Positions 44,724-52,517 of a stretch of 52,517 nucleotides of DNA are shown one piece after another (position 1 is the stretch's first letter; every line of letters begins with the position of its first letter). The DNA lies in NCBI GenBank assembly GCA_910589665.1, contig CAJUTR010000020.1, positions 1 to 52,517 of the forward strand, read 5' to 3'. The position numbers were made by a program, and so were the translations under genes. The notes beneath the pieces are model-generated. The model searched no databases. It saw only the letters and a program-made list of their open reading frames with translations, and had not been told where the DNA came from. Source of the DNA: an uncultured Eubacterium sp. GTDB taxonomy: Bacteria; Bacillota; Clostridia; Lachnospirales; Lachnospiraceae.

Positions 44724-45446
44724 ATGGGAGGAACTATTATTTCTATTTGTCGTGAATCAGAGGAACCGCTCGGGATTTATACCGCCGAAGGAAGGGAGAG
44801 GCGGAGCGGTTCTTTTTTGCAAAAATGGTTTCACCGACTGCCGCAGACGGCATTGGTGGTGATCTGCCAGGGGCAGAAAGAGAAGCGGGATGAAACAGCA
44901 GTGCGGGCATCCGGGGAACGGGTGGTCTGGCTTCTGACTGCGTTTGAACGTTGGTTCTGCCACGATTTTCCCGCCAATCTCCATCCGTTTTCGGCCGATG
45001 TCGTGAAATGCTACTGGCAGAGTATGATCAGAGAGGTTTTGGAAATGGGACAGCCGCCACTAGATGTGGCGGCCCTTCTCGTACATGCGGGTCAGTATAT
45101 TTTATGCAGTCAGGGATCGTTTTCGGTTTATGAAATGACCTGCTCGGGACAAACATGCCGCCGGTTGTTCACCGGAGTGGAGCGAAGGCGGCTGGATGAG
45201 GAACTTGGGATTTCACAAGACGAGATATCAGAGTTATCGTTCCGGCACCGGAAAATAAGGGAAAAAACACTTCTTTTCCTATATCAGAAGGAAATTTGTC
45301 CGAAGGATTTACATTCTCTGTATATTCCGTTTACGAAAATAAATTTTCAGGGAAGCCGTTTTAAAAAAGGTATGGAGGAACTGGCAGAACGTGATTGCTG
45401 CGTGGCGGTAGTGGCCGCGGATACCGATGGTGGGCGCAGGTGGTGA
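44724..45446 (+). CDS. Unknown protein paired with Ser/Thr kinase, possible catalytically dead PP2C-like
   Basis: A 240-residue soluble protein, not recognised with confidence. Segment order resembles a PP2C phosphatase: ALVVICQGQ where PP2C has VxDGMGG, AALLVHAGQYILCSQGSF where it has the GDSR strand, TLLFLYQKEICP where it has LLxSDGL, and ERDCCVAVVAADTDGG where it has the DNxTVVVV end. All metal-binding Asp are absent, so no phosphatase activity is expected. GGGAGGG precedes the ATG. The kinase gene follows after 13 bases, an arrangement typical of PP2C/kinase pairs. The relationship is inferred from spacing and context only. Confidence 0.45.
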   Translation: MGGTIISICRESEEPLGIYTAEGRERRSGSFLQKWFHRLPQTALVVICQGQKEKRDETAVRASGERVVWLLTAFERWFCHDFPANLHPFSADVVKCYWQSMIREVLEMGQPPLDVAALLVHAGQYILCSQGSFSVYEMTCSGQTCRRLFTGVERRRLDEELGISQDEISELSFRHRKIREKTLLFLYQKEICPKDLHSLYIPFTKINFQGSRFKKGMEELAERDCCVAVVAADTDGGRRW

Positions 45447-45459
45447 AAGAGGTGGGAAG

Positions 45460-46287
45460 ATGGCGAGATACGTACTGCTCCGCGAATTGGGTAACGGGGC
45501 GACGTCCCGTGTTTATCTGGCAGCGGACAGGAGGGACGGGAACAAGTATGCGGTAAAGTGTTTTGAGAGAGTGCAGGCCTTTGACGTGGCACGGGAAGAG
45601 ATGGAGGTCACGGGAAGGTTGAGACATCCTGGTATTCCTGTCATTTATGAGTCTGAAACCAATAAGGATGGCGGCCGGATTGTGATGGAATATGTGCCAG
45701 GAATGACGTGGAAGGAGCATCTGCGTAAGAACGGGGTTCTCACTGAGGAACAGGCGGTTGCGTGGGGAATGGAACTGTGTGATATCCTGTCCTATATGCA
45801 CAGGCAGGATCCGGCGGTGATCTACCGGGATTTAAAACCGGGAAATCTCATGATCACGCCAGCTGGTCGTGTGAAATTGATTGATTTCGGGGCGGTAGTG
45901 GTCGGGCGTAATGGCGCAGGCTTTGCGGCAGAACCGATTGGGACAAAAGGTTTTGCCGCACCGGAGCAGTTCGTGAGGAATGGACGAGTTGATACGAGAA
46001 CAGATATATATGGCTTTGGAGCCACGATGTTACAGATGATGACGGGGCGGCATCCGGCACATATGCCCGGATACAAATTAAAAGGGAAACGGGAAGGAGC
46101 CAGGCTTTCGGAAAAAATGCGGGCGATATTATTAAAATGTATAGAGACAGAACCAGACCGGCGATACCGGTTTTGTGAGGAAATCAAAAGAGATCTGGCA
46201 TATCCTGGATGTCCGGCTTCTGGTGCCAGAACGTTCAGGATAACCAGATCAAGCATGCGGCTTCCGAATGACCTGTCAGCGCATTAG
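45460..46287 (+). CDS. Serine/threonine protein kinase, cytosolic
   Basis: A 275-residue Hanks-type kinase with all key features: glycine loop GNGATSRVY, Lys33 in YAVKCF, catalytic Asp124 in YRDLKPGN (YRD rather than HRD), DFG at 142-144 and AAPEQF. It ends shortly after the kinase domain and lacks the membrane segment and PASTA repeats of PrkC. The start at 45460 has GAGGTGGGAAG upstream; an ATG at 45427 overlaps the preceding gene. It probably works with the neighbouring PP2C-like protein. The 3' end overlaps the convergent small gene by four bases. Confidence 0.9.
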   Translation: MARYVLLRELGNGATSRVYLAADRRDGNKYAVKCFERVQAFDVAREEMEVTGRLRHPGIPVIYESETNKDGGRIVMEYVPGMTWKEHLRKNGVLTEEQAVAWGMELCDILSYMHRQDPAVIYRDLKPGNLMITPAGRVKLIDFGAVVVGRNGAGFAAEPIGTKGFAAPEQFVRNGRVDTRTDIYGFGATMLQMMTGRHPAHMPGYKLKGKREGARLSEKMRAILLKCIETEPDRRYRFCEEIKRDLAYPGCPASGARTFRITRSSMRLPNDLSAH

Positions 46288-46475
46288 TTTCCTTTGCTGC
46301 TGAGAGGGTTTGACTCATGTTCCCAAAAAAGATTATTGTCAGGAGACGGCAGGTCTTTTTCATTGTAACGGGAATTTTGACGGATCTGGCCGGCTCTTTT
46401 TTCGGAAACACCATCCAGCGTATTTTTGTTTTCGGCCCGATCCATCGACTGTTGTTTTTGTGATTTTTCGTTCAT
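46284..46475 (-). CDS. Small hydrophilic protein, possibly forespore-expressed
   Basis: A 63-residue protein rich in Asn, Gln, Ser, Lys and Glu with almost no hydrophobic stretch. No family recognised. The ATG at 46475 has AAAGGAG nine bases upstream, so it is probably translated. The upstream sequence carries GCATA and GGAAATA 15 bases apart, the same pattern as the spoVA promoter. Small, polar and forespore-like promoter suggest a spore core protein, but it does not show an alpha/beta SASP or Tlp motif. Confidence 0.6.
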   Translation of the reverse strand: MNEKSQKQQSMDRAENKNTLDGVSEKRAGQIRQNSRYNEKDLPSPDNNLFWEHESNPLSSKGN

Positions 46476-46506
46476 AGGGATAACTCCTTTCCTTTGCTGA
46501 TAGTAA

Positions 46507-46537
46507 TAGTTATTTCCCGAAAAATACACGAATATGC
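46507..46537 (-). promoter_or_regulatory. Forespore-type promoter of small hydrophilic gene
   Basis: On the minus strand GCATA (46537-46533), 15-base spacer, GGAAATAACTA (46517-46507). It matches the element before spoVAA in sequence and spacing except after GGAAATA. Confidence 0.45.
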
Positions 46538-46597
46538 GCAGATGGGTGAAAAGAAAATAGAGAAAAGGAAGAATGAGCCTAGAAATGGAGGGAGATC

Positions 46598-47248
46598 ATG
46601 AATAAGAAAGATACGGTTATATATGATTTGGACGGCACTCTTTTGAATACGCTGGAAGATTTAAGAGACAGCGTGAATGTGATCATGGAGCAATATGGGT
46701 ATCCTGTGCACAGTCTCGAGCAGATCCGTACCTTTGTCGGAAATGGGATTGGAAAGCTGATGGAGCGCTCTGTGCCGGGAGGACGGGATAATCCTGATCT
46801 TAAACAGGCGCTTTCTGACTTTAAAGGCTATTATACCGGTCACTGCCGCATCAAGACGAAGCCGTATGACGGGGTCGTTGACCTCATGAAGACGCTGTCT
46901 GGTCAGGGGTTTAAACAGGCGATTGTTTCTAATAAAAATGATGCGGCAGTGAAGGAATTAAATGAGATTTATTTTTCCGCGTATACCATGGCGGCGCTCG
47001 GCGACCGGGAAGACCGGGCAAGGAAACCGGCGCCTGATGCGGTTTTTGCCGCACTACGTGAATTAGGGAGCCGCAGGGAGCAGGCTGTTTATATCGGGGA
47101 CTCGGAAGTTGATTATGAAACGGCAGTGAACAGCGGCATGGATTGTATTCTCGTGAGCTGGGGATTTCGGGACCGTGAAGTGCTGGAGTGCTTTGAGGGC
47201 GCAGTCATCGTGGATACGTGTGAGGAGATCCTGAAGCTTCTTTTATGA
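46598..47248 (+). CDS. HAD-family phosphatase, phosphoglycolate phosphatase-like
   Basis: A 216-residue HAD hydrolase with motif I DLDGTLLNT (nucleophile and acid Asp), a cap domain after it, motif II VSNKND, the Lys of RKPAPDAV, and motif III YIGDSEVDYETA. Length and cap type fit Gph/PGP-like enzymes; the true substrate cannot be told. GGAGGG lies before the ATG. The stop overlaps an in-frame ATG of the next frame (ATGA), so it is probably co-transcribed with the radical SAM gene. Confidence 0.88.
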   Translation: MNKKDTVIYDLDGTLLNTLEDLRDSVNVIMEQYGYPVHSLEQIRTFVGNGIGKLMERSVPGGRDNPDLKQALSDFKGYYTGHCRIKTKPYDGVVDLMKTLSGQGFKQAIVSNKNDAAVKELNEIYFSAYTMAALGDREDRARKPAPDAVFAALRELGSRREQAVYIGDSEVDYETAVNSGMDCILVSWGFRDREVLECFEGAVIVDTCEEILKLLL

Positions 47249-47295
47249 ACGAGGATGGTAAGGAAGTTTATATGTCTGAAGTTAGGAGGATATGG

Positions 47296-48057
47296 ATGAA
47301 TCATTATGTTAAAAATTTGAACCGAATGGAGTTTGTACTTACATGGGCGTGTACAGGGAAATGTAAGCATTGTTCGCAGGGAGATCATGCTACGAGCGGT
47401 AAAAGCCTGGATGAAAAGTCGGCTGTCCGGGCCGTCCGTGAAGTGGCGGAGGTGTTTGGGATCAAGTCGCTTATGACGTTTGGGGGAGAGCCGCTCCTGC
47501 ATTGGAAGACGGTATGCAGCATTCATGCCGCGGCGAGGGAATCAAAAATCCCAAGCCGGGAGATCATAACGAATGGCTATTTTACAAAGGACATGGACGT
47601 AATGCGCACGGCGGTACATGAACTGGGGCAAAGTGGTATCAATGGTATGCTATTGTCTGTGGATGCGTTTCACCAGGAAACGATTCCCATTGAGATCGTA
47701 CGGCAGTTCGCCGAAGTGGTACTGGCAGAGGAGATTCCTGTCAAAACGAATCCGGCGTGGCTGGTGAGTGCCGATGCCGATCATCCTTATAACAGGGAGA
47801 CGCGAGACATTGTGCGGCAGTTTGAGAACATGGGAATCCAACAGGCCAGCGGGAACGTGATATTTCCGAGCGGAAATGCGAAAATATACTTAAAAGAATA
47901 TTTTGAGGCTGGAATGGAACCAGAGAATCCTTACATAGAAGACCCGACGGATGTCCGTGCCATCTGTATCGGGCCGGATGGAGATGTGCTCGGGGGGAAT
48001 ATATATGAGAAAAGGATATTGGATATTTTGTCCGGATATGAGCCGAAAAAGGAATAG
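47296..48057 (+). CDS. Radical SAM protein
   Basis: A 253-residue enzyme with the cluster motif CTGKCKHC near the N-terminus, followed by FGGEPLLHW (SAM binding GGE) and IITNGYF. No clear second Fe-S (SPASM) cysteine set is present. The start at 47296 is chosen for AGGAGG six bases upstream; the frame is open back to 47245, where it overlaps the HAD stop. The substrate is unknown; only the HAD phosphatase lies in the same unit. Confidence 0.85.
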   Translation: MNHYVKNLNRMEFVLTWACTGKCKHCSQGDHATSGKSLDEKSAVRAVREVAEVFGIKSLMTFGGEPLLHWKTVCSIHAAARESKIPSREIITNGYFTKDMDVMRTAVHELGQSGINGMLLSVDAFHQETIPIEIVRQFAEVVLAEEIPVKTNPAWLVSADADHPYNRETRDIVRQFENMGIQQASGNVIFPSGNAKIYLKEYFEAGMEPENPYIEDPTDVRAICIGPDGDVLGGNIYEKRILDILSGYEPKKE

Positions 48058-48085
48058 AAACGGCAACATTTCTATATAAAAAATA

Positions 48086-48119
48086 ACAGGCAGGCGTTTT
48101 TGTGCTTATGCCTGCCTGT
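48086..48119 (-). terminator. Terminator after Ig/NlpC-like gene
   Basis: ACAGGCAGGC (48086-48095) pairs with GCCTGCCTGT (48110-48119). On the minus strand it is followed by TATTTTTTA, so it ends the minus-strand gene at 48179; it may also block read-through from the radical SAM gene. Confidence 0.75.
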
Positions 48120-48178
48120 CACAGAAAATCCTGGCTCTGATGTGTGGGGCAAAGAGAGCTGCATGTTCCAGTCAATCG

Positions 48179-49093
48179 TTAGTATCTTGTATAAACTTTA
48201 AATCCACTGGACGACAGTGATGTTGAGGTGATCTTCCGATCCCAGTGAACGGAAGAGTTGTAATTTCCTTCTACAACTGTAATAAAACCATTTCCTTTGG
48301 TCAAAACGATGACTGAGTGTGAGTTTCCGATTCGGATATTATCGCCCACTCGGATCTGATCGAAAGAGGAATGTGTCTGAAACGGCTGACTGGTGCCAAA
48401 AACCGTATCACTTAATTTGGCGGCAAAACCATAACAGCCGTAACCATTTCCAAAACGAGGAGAATGATAATAATAGCTGTTCGTCAGCGGCATACCTTCC
48501 GGATAAGTACTCCGAAGAGAATTCAGCGCGGCGTAGGCACTATTTTCTGTAACAATCGTACTAGGGCGTTCTGTCGGAACCGGAGTGGTGGTCGGTCGAT
48601 TTGTCACAGGGCGTTTTGTCGGAACTGGAGCCGGAGTGATGAGTGGTTTATTTGTCGCAGCCGGCTTGTTTGCGGTACCAGGTCTTTTGGTGGGAATTGT
48701 AGTAGGCGTATCGGTTGGTGAATCAGTTGCTGGCTGTTTCGTCGGAACAGGCGCCACCGGCTGTTGTGGTTTGTTCTGACGATTTTTGACCGTAATCTTG
48801 CAGATCCATTTTTTCTTTGCTCTCTTGCCGGTAATTTTAGCTGTCCCGGCTTTTTTTGCCAGAACAAGTCCTTTTTTATTTACCGAAGCGATTTTTCTAT
48901 TCGAGGATTTCCAAGTGATCTTTCCGGGGCGGCCGCTGATTTTCAGCCTGCATGTTTGTCCAACGAAAACCGTTGCTTTTCTACGGTTTATTTTTTGAGA
49001 TGCAGCAGTAGTTTCTGTTGTCTGCGCCAGCGTTGCTGCCAATGAAAAGGTAATGATTCCGGCAGTAAGGGTGCGTGTTACGTTTTTGTTCAT
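48179..49093 (-). CDS. Secreted protein: Ig-like domain, Pro/Thr linker, papain-like (NlpC/CHAP-type) domain
   Basis: A 304-residue exported protein. A signal peptide (about 1-30) is followed by a Big_2-type Ig-like domain (KITWKSSNRKIASVNKKG). The long linker is rich in Pro and Thr with repeated PTKRP/PTERP units. The C-terminal domain has Cys in GNGYGCYGFA, His in NSHSVIVL and a following VVEGNYN, the order of a cysteine amidase/peptidase of the NlpC-P60 or CHAP type. It probably acts on peptidoglycan or binds the wall. The start at 49093 is preferred to 49099 because of spacing from AAAGGAAG. Confidence 0.78.
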   Translation of the reverse strand: MNKNVTRTLTAGIITFSLAATLAQTTETTAASQKINRRKATVFVGQTCRLKISGRPGKITWKSSNRKIASVNKKGLVLAKKAGTAKITGKRAKKKWICKITVKNRQNKPQQPVAPVPTKQPATDSPTDTPTTIPTKRPGTANKPAATNKPLITPAPVPTKRPVTNRPTTTPVPTERPSTIVTENSAYAALNSLRSTYPEGMPLTNSYYYHSPRFGNGYGCYGFAAKLSDTVFGTSQPFQTHSSFDQIRVGDNIRIGNSHSVIVLTKGNGFITVVEGNYNSSVHWDRKITSTSLSSSGFKVYTRY

Positions 49094-49269
49094 TGTCATC
49101 TTCCTTTCTTCTTTAGCGTGTAGAATATCTTTTCTGTGCCAAATCATTTGACTTTGGTATCATAACATAAAATATTAAAAAAATGTTACAAAAACATGAA
49201 TTACATCAAATTACCAGCGCTGTTATAAAATAGTTTCAAAAATCCCTTTTCTAAAAACAGGCTTTTCGA

Positions 49270-49298
49270 TTGCGTTCTCATGGCGGATATGGTATGCT
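49270..49298 (+). promoter_or_regulatory. Promoter of ylmH
   Basis: TTGCGT (49270-49275), 17-base spacer, TATGCT (49293-49298), 46 bases before the ATG. The 250-base gap from 49094 holds nothing else I can support. Confidence 0.5.
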
Positions 49299-49344
49299 GA
49301 TAATAGTTGGGTTGGGTGAAAAAATGGCTGTATAGGAGAGCGAT

Positions 49345-50082
49345 ATGAAACAGCGATTGACAGATTTGGCTAATAGGTGCTATCAGAACGGACATTATAC
49401 GTTTTCGCATTTTTTATCGGCATCGGAAATGGATGAGTTTTTTCAGATGAAAAAAGAACTGGCTTTTGTACCATATACAGCATTTGGAGGAAGCGAGGAT
49501 GCAGAGCGGCAGATCGTGCGCTTTGGCAGCCAGCAGATGTTTGGGTATGAAGAGCCTTTTCCGATCTGCTGCCTTTCTTGCCGGCCGGTCTTGCCGAAGT
49601 TTGCGGAAAATCTCAATCACCGGGATATTTTAGGGGCTTTGATGAATCTGGGGATTGAGCGGGATGTGATCGGCGATATTCTCGTACGCGATAAGGAGTG
49701 CTATTTCTTTTGTCTGGAGAATATGCGAGAATATATTTGTCAAACGCTGAAAAAGATTCGTCATACAAATGTAGTTTGTGAGGAAGCCGACGGGCTGCCA
49801 GCGGCGTTTGCGCCAGTCCGAAAGCGGGAAGAGCACATGATCGCGTCCGAGCGGTGTGACGCCCTGCTATCGAAAGTGTATCATCTTTCCCGTGGCAAAT
49901 GTATTTTGCTTTTTCAGGAAAAAAAGGTATTTGTGAACAGCAGACAGTTTGAAAATAGCAGCGGCACATTGAAAGAGGGGGATATTGTCAGTGTGCGGGG
50001 ATTTGGGAAATTTGTGTATTTGGGAGTCGTGCGCGAAACAAAAAAAGGAAGAGTGACGGTGGCGATTGAAAAATATGTATGA
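49345..50082 (+). CDS. ylmH: YlmH-type S4-domain RNA-binding protein
   Basis: A 245-residue protein. The YlmH body contains FLSASEMDEF, TAFGGSEDAERQ and HRDILGALMNLGIERDVIGDI, with an S4 RNA-binding domain at the C-terminus (about 170-235; GKCILLFQEKKVFVNSR, LKEGDIVSVRGFGKF). YlmH is usually found in the division (dcw/sepF) region, and has a role in ribosome rescue in B. subtilis. Here it stands outside that cluster. GGAGAG lies before the ATG. Confidence 0.93.
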   Translation: MKQRLTDLANRCYQNGHYTFSHFLSASEMDEFFQMKKELAFVPYTAFGGSEDAERQIVRFGSQQMFGYEEPFPICCLSCRPVLPKFAENLNHRDILGALMNLGIERDVIGDILVRDKECYFFCLENMREYICQTLKKIRHTNVVCEEADGLPAAFAPVRKREEHMIASERCDALLSKVYHLSRGKCILLFQEKKVFVNSRQFENSSGTLKEGDIVSVRGFGKFVYLGVVRETKKGRVTVAIEKYV

Positions 50083-50094
50083 GGATTGAGGCGG

Positions 50095-50913
50095 ATGGAC
50101 AAACAGAAAGGAATTCTTCTTTTGATGGCAACGGCAATCGTGCTGCTTTTGGTGTTTGGAAAAAATGAAAAGCGTGGCGGGGATGAAAACCCGACTGCCG
50201 TTGCCGGGCCGGAGTGGAATGGCGTGATTTCAGCGGTATCGGACGAGGCGCTGCAGGCGGAGCCAGAACCGACGCAGGACCCGGAGAAAGGGGTCTATTC
50301 CTTTTTGCAAGGACCAAAATCATGGAAAGAAGGACGTGAGTGGTCGGGAAAATGGGGCAAGGAATACTATGACGGTGGTTCCTTTGGCGCATTCGGATGT
50401 GGATTTTGCTGTATGGCAAATATGTATTCTACATTGACTGAGTACAAGTGTACGCCAATCCATATGTATGAATGGACGAAAAAGAATACGTCATATGGCG
50501 GCGGCGGGGCTGTTGCGTGGCCGTTTATGCGAAAGATCATGTCGGACAGTGGCTTTACCGTAAAATTAGGAGAAAAGCCGCCGACGTATAAAGAATTCCA
50601 GGCCGAGATCGAACAGGCGGAGTCGATGCTTGTTCTGATATCAAGCTATAACGATGACAGTTACTGGCAGGATACGCCGGGGCATTATGTGACGTTGTTT
50701 TTATATAACCGTGAAACGGAGAAGGCGTTTCTGACAGATTCAGGAGACCCGGAACACAACCGGAGCTGGATTTCGCTGAAGCTGATCTATAAGGCGCTCA
50801 AAACGAGCAGCGATTTTCAGTATCTTTCTGTGCTTTCTTATGAAGTGGACAAGGATACATGGAAACATAAGTCGTCAAAAGGGACGTGGATCAAGCCGCA
50901 AGCGCTGGATTAG
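50095..50913 (+). CDS. Exported C39-like cysteine peptidase domain protein
   Basis: A 272-residue protein with an N-terminal hydrophobic helix (about 7-22), so exported or anchored, a Pro/Glu linker, and a papain-like C39-type domain. The likely active-site Cys is in FGAFGCGFCCMANMYS, His in TPGHYVTLF and Asp in LTDSGDP. Function in the wall or on a secreted substrate is unknown. The ATG at 50095 is 12 bases after ylmH, with GAGG just upstream; a TTG at 50086 is possible. Confidence 0.72.
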   Translation: MDKQKGILLLMATAIVLLLVFGKNEKRGGDENPTAVAGPEWNGVISAVSDEALQAEPEPTQDPEKGVYSFLQGPKSWKEGREWSGKWGKEYYDGGSFGAFGCGFCCMANMYSTLTEYKCTPIHMYEWTKKNTSYGGGGAVAWPFMRKIMSDSGFTVKLGEKPPTYKEFQAEIEQAESMLVLISSYNDDSYWQDTPGHYVTLFLYNRETEKAFLTDSGDPEHNRSWISLKLIYKALKTSSDFQYLSVLSYEVDKDTWKHKSSKGTWIKPQALD

Positions 50914-50960
50914 AACCGGCATGGAATGTTGATGCCGCTTGGGAATGGAGGAACGATAAG

Positions 50961-51407
50961 ATGAGATTTGTAATTCAGAGGGTGCAGCACGCATCGGTAA
51001 CGATTGATGGAGAAGTGAGAGGAAAGATCGGAAAGGGGTTTTTAGTCCTTATCGGTATCGGTAGGGACGATGATGAAACCGTAGCGGATAAATTGGTTCA
51101 GAAACTCGTGCAGATGAGAATTTTTGAAGATGAAAATGGGAAGACCAATCTGGCGTTAAAAGATGTTGGAGGTGAAATTCTCCTCGTTTCTCAGTTTACG
51201 CTGTACGCGGATTGTAAGAAGGGAAACCGCCCTTCTTTTACGAGGGCGGGGAAACCGGACCAGGCGCAGAAATTGTACGAGTATATCATACAGAAATGCC
51301 GGGAGGTTATTTCTGTAGTGGAGCAGGGGGAGTTCGGTGCGGACATGAAGGTGGAGCTGCTGAATGACGGGCCGTTTACTATTTTGCTGGATAGTGTGGA
51401 AGTCTGA
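50961..51407 (+). CDS. dtd: D-aminoacyl-tRNA deacylase
   Basis: A 148-residue enzyme removing D-amino acids from mischarged tRNA. The family blocks are complete: MRFVIQRVQHASVTI at the start, LLVSQFTLYADCKKGNRPSF with the active loop, and the cross-dimer Gly-cisPro motif in NDGPFTI. The ATG at 50961 is chosen for GGAGG ten bases upstream; the open frame begins earlier inside the peptidase gene. Confidence 0.96.
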   Translation: MRFVIQRVQHASVTIDGEVRGKIGKGFLVLIGIGRDDDETVADKLVQKLVQMRIFEDENGKTNLALKDVGGEILLVSQFTLYADCKKGNRPSFTRAGKPDQAQKLYEYIIQKCREVISVVEQGEFGADMKVELLNDGPFTILLDSVEV

Positions 51408-51498
51408 TTTATCACATTTCCCTTTGAGATTTTATAATGTACAAATGTCAAATTTACTTTTGGCGATCATACTGTGTTTAGGAGGATGAATGGCATAA

Positions 51499-52416
51499 AT
51501 GAACGAGATGAAAAAAACCAGATCCTGTCTCATCGCACTGCTGGCGGTAATCTGCCTGCTTTTTACCGGATGTAGCGGAGTAGACTCATTATTAGAGGAT
51601 AAAGGAGATTCTTCCCAAGTCGTTTCGTCTGCTTCTTTTGATAAAGTTCCGCCCTATTCGGGAGATCCCTATGTCGTGATCAATGACAACCAGCCAGTAT
51701 TTGATGGTGAGGAGACGGAAGGGGAGTCATTCGAAACATATGAAGAATTGGACAGCCTCGGCCGGTGCGGGACCGCATATGCAAAGATCGGGAAGGAATT
51801 GATGCCAACAGAGAAACGGGGAAACATCAGTCCGGTCAAGCCGTCTGGGTGGCAGTCAGCGAAATATGACAGTGTAGAGGGAAAATATTTGTACAACCGC
51901 TGCCATCTGATCGGATTCCAGTTATCCGGCGAGAATGCAAATGAACGGAATCTGATCACCGGAACTCGCTATTTAAACGTGGAAGGAATGCTTCCCTTTG
52001 AAAATCAGGTCGCGGAGTATGTCCGAACGACAGGAAATCATGTTCTGTACCGGGTGACACCGGTGTATGAGGGCGATGACCTTGTCGCCCGCGGTGTGAA
52101 GATGGAGGCGAAGTCGGTCGAGGATGGCGGAGAGGAAATCTGTTTTCACATTTTTGCCTATAATTGCCAGCCTGGAATCACCATTGATTACGCGACGGGT
52201 GAGAGCCATTTAACAAGGAGTGGTGAAGCGGAGCAGGGATTGGCTGAGGAGGGATCGCAAGAGGCGTATGTGTTAAATATAAATACGCATACCTATCATC
52301 TGCCGGCTTGTTCCGGTGTGGAGGACATGAAAGAAAAGAACAGGGAAGATTACACAGGTGCGAAATCAGAGCTGGAAGATGCGGGTTATAAAGCGTGCGG
52401 CCGCTGTATGCCGTAG
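51499..52416 (+). CDS. Secreted lipoprotein DNA/RNA non-specific endonuclease
   Basis: A 305-residue exported lipoprotein with lipobox LLFTGC. The nuclease core has YNRCHLIGFQLSG, with the His of the DRGH-type beta-beta-alpha-metal site, then NERNLITGTRYLNVEGMLPFE with the metal-binding Asn, as in streptococcal EndA-like DNA-entry nucleases. The C-terminus HLPACSGVEDM then GYKACGRCMP is a small Ada-like zinc-binding module often attached to Firmicute surface enzymes. AGGAGG lies 13 bases before the ATG at 51499; the ATG at 51508 (MKKTRSC) is also possible. Confidence 0.88.
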   Translation: MNEMKKTRSCLIALLAVICLLFTGCSGVDSLLEDKGDSSQVVSSASFDKVPPYSGDPYVVINDNQPVFDGEETEGESFETYEELDSLGRCGTAYAKIGKELMPTEKRGNISPVKPSGWQSAKYDSVEGKYLYNRCHLIGFQLSGENANERNLITGTRYLNVEGMLPFENQVAEYVRTTGNHVLYRVTPVYEGDDLVARGVKMEAKSVEDGGEEICFHIFAYNCQPGITIDYATGESHLTRSGEAEQGLAEEGSQEAYVLNINTHTYHLPACSGVEDMKEKNREDYTGAKSELEDAGYKACGRCMP

Positions 52417-52439
52417 AAAAATATGAAGTTATTTGGAAG

Positions 52440-52471
52440 ATGGCAGGATCTGATTCCCTGCCATTTTTTTA
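52440..52471 (+). terminator. Terminator after nuclease gene
   Basis: ATGGCAGG (52440-52447) pairs with CCTGCCAT (52457-52464), followed by a run of T's. A clear intrinsic terminator; the last 46 bases of the window hold no gene. Confidence 0.88.
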
Positions 52472-52517
52472 CTTTATAGGAAATTCCGACTTTTTGTGGC
52501 ACAAAGAAAAGCGTATA

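Noticed and set aside
48300..49045. Several plus-strand open frames opposite the Ig/NlpC-like gene
   Set aside because: They are shadows of the repetitive Pro/Thr coding region; the minus strand has signal peptide, domain motifs and terminator.

Overview
The window looks like chromosome of a spore-forming Firmicute of the Lachnospiraceae/Clostridia type. The evidence is strong AGGAGG-type ribosome binding sites, frequent TTG/GTG starts, several TTGACA-17-TATAAT-like promoters, sporulation and germination genes (spoVAA, spoVAB, spoVAC, a SleC-like cortex-lytic enzyme, a CwlC-like amidase), Big_2-type Ig-like surface proteins, and a clostridial pyrimidine operon with the pyrK/pyrD(1B) pair. No tRNA, rRNA, CRISPR array or complete insertion sequence was seen.

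Layout. 1-9300 is an ABC exporter block. A decayed exporter remnant (60-453) is followed by a three-gene unit: two exporter half-molecules with an extra N-terminal domain plus zinc ribbon, flanking a DUF1854-type protein. A terminator and a second, unrelated heterodimeric exporter pair (5693-9300) come next. 9303-11166 carries a gene fragment, endonuclease III and a membrane-anchored GH25 lysozyme. 11180-14494 (minus) is a phospholipid operon: PAP2 phosphatase, flippase-like membrane protein, phosphatidylserine synthase, phosphatidylserine decarboxylase. uppP is transcribed divergently from it. 15526-17863 holds a spore-type amidase and spoVAA-AB-AC behind a forespore-type promoter. 18002-21358 encodes a large Cys-rich/leucine-rich surface protein.

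21516-29246 contains a cold shock gene, asd, and a run Nudix-like, pyrC, pyrF, lipoprotein, pyrK, pyrD, pyrE covering the later steps of UMP synthesis (pyrB and carAB are not here). 29297-37799 is the most unusual part. It has a GH36 alpha-galactosidase, a very small tyrosine recombinase with nearby repeats, and two paralogous proteins in which a LacI-type sugar-binding domain is joined to a GGDEF diguanylate cyclase domain instead of a DNA-binding domain. The two paralogues flank the CCA-adding enzyme gene.

37829-52517 is mixed housekeeping and surface functions: tex, a lipoprotein, a membrane protein behind a tiny leader ORF, sleC-like, serS with a structured leader, a probable pseudo-phosphatase/Ser-Thr kinase pair, a 63-residue protein with a promoter matching the spoVA one, a HAD phosphatase, a radical SAM enzyme, an Ig/NlpC-like secreted protein, ylmH, a C39-like peptidase, dtd and a secreted nuclease.

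The strongest candidates for new biology are the LacI-domain/GGDEF pair, the zinc-ribbon ABC exporter with its DUF1854 partner, and the kinase with a catalytically dead PP2C-like neighbour. All family assignments come from reading motifs by eye; no database search was run.
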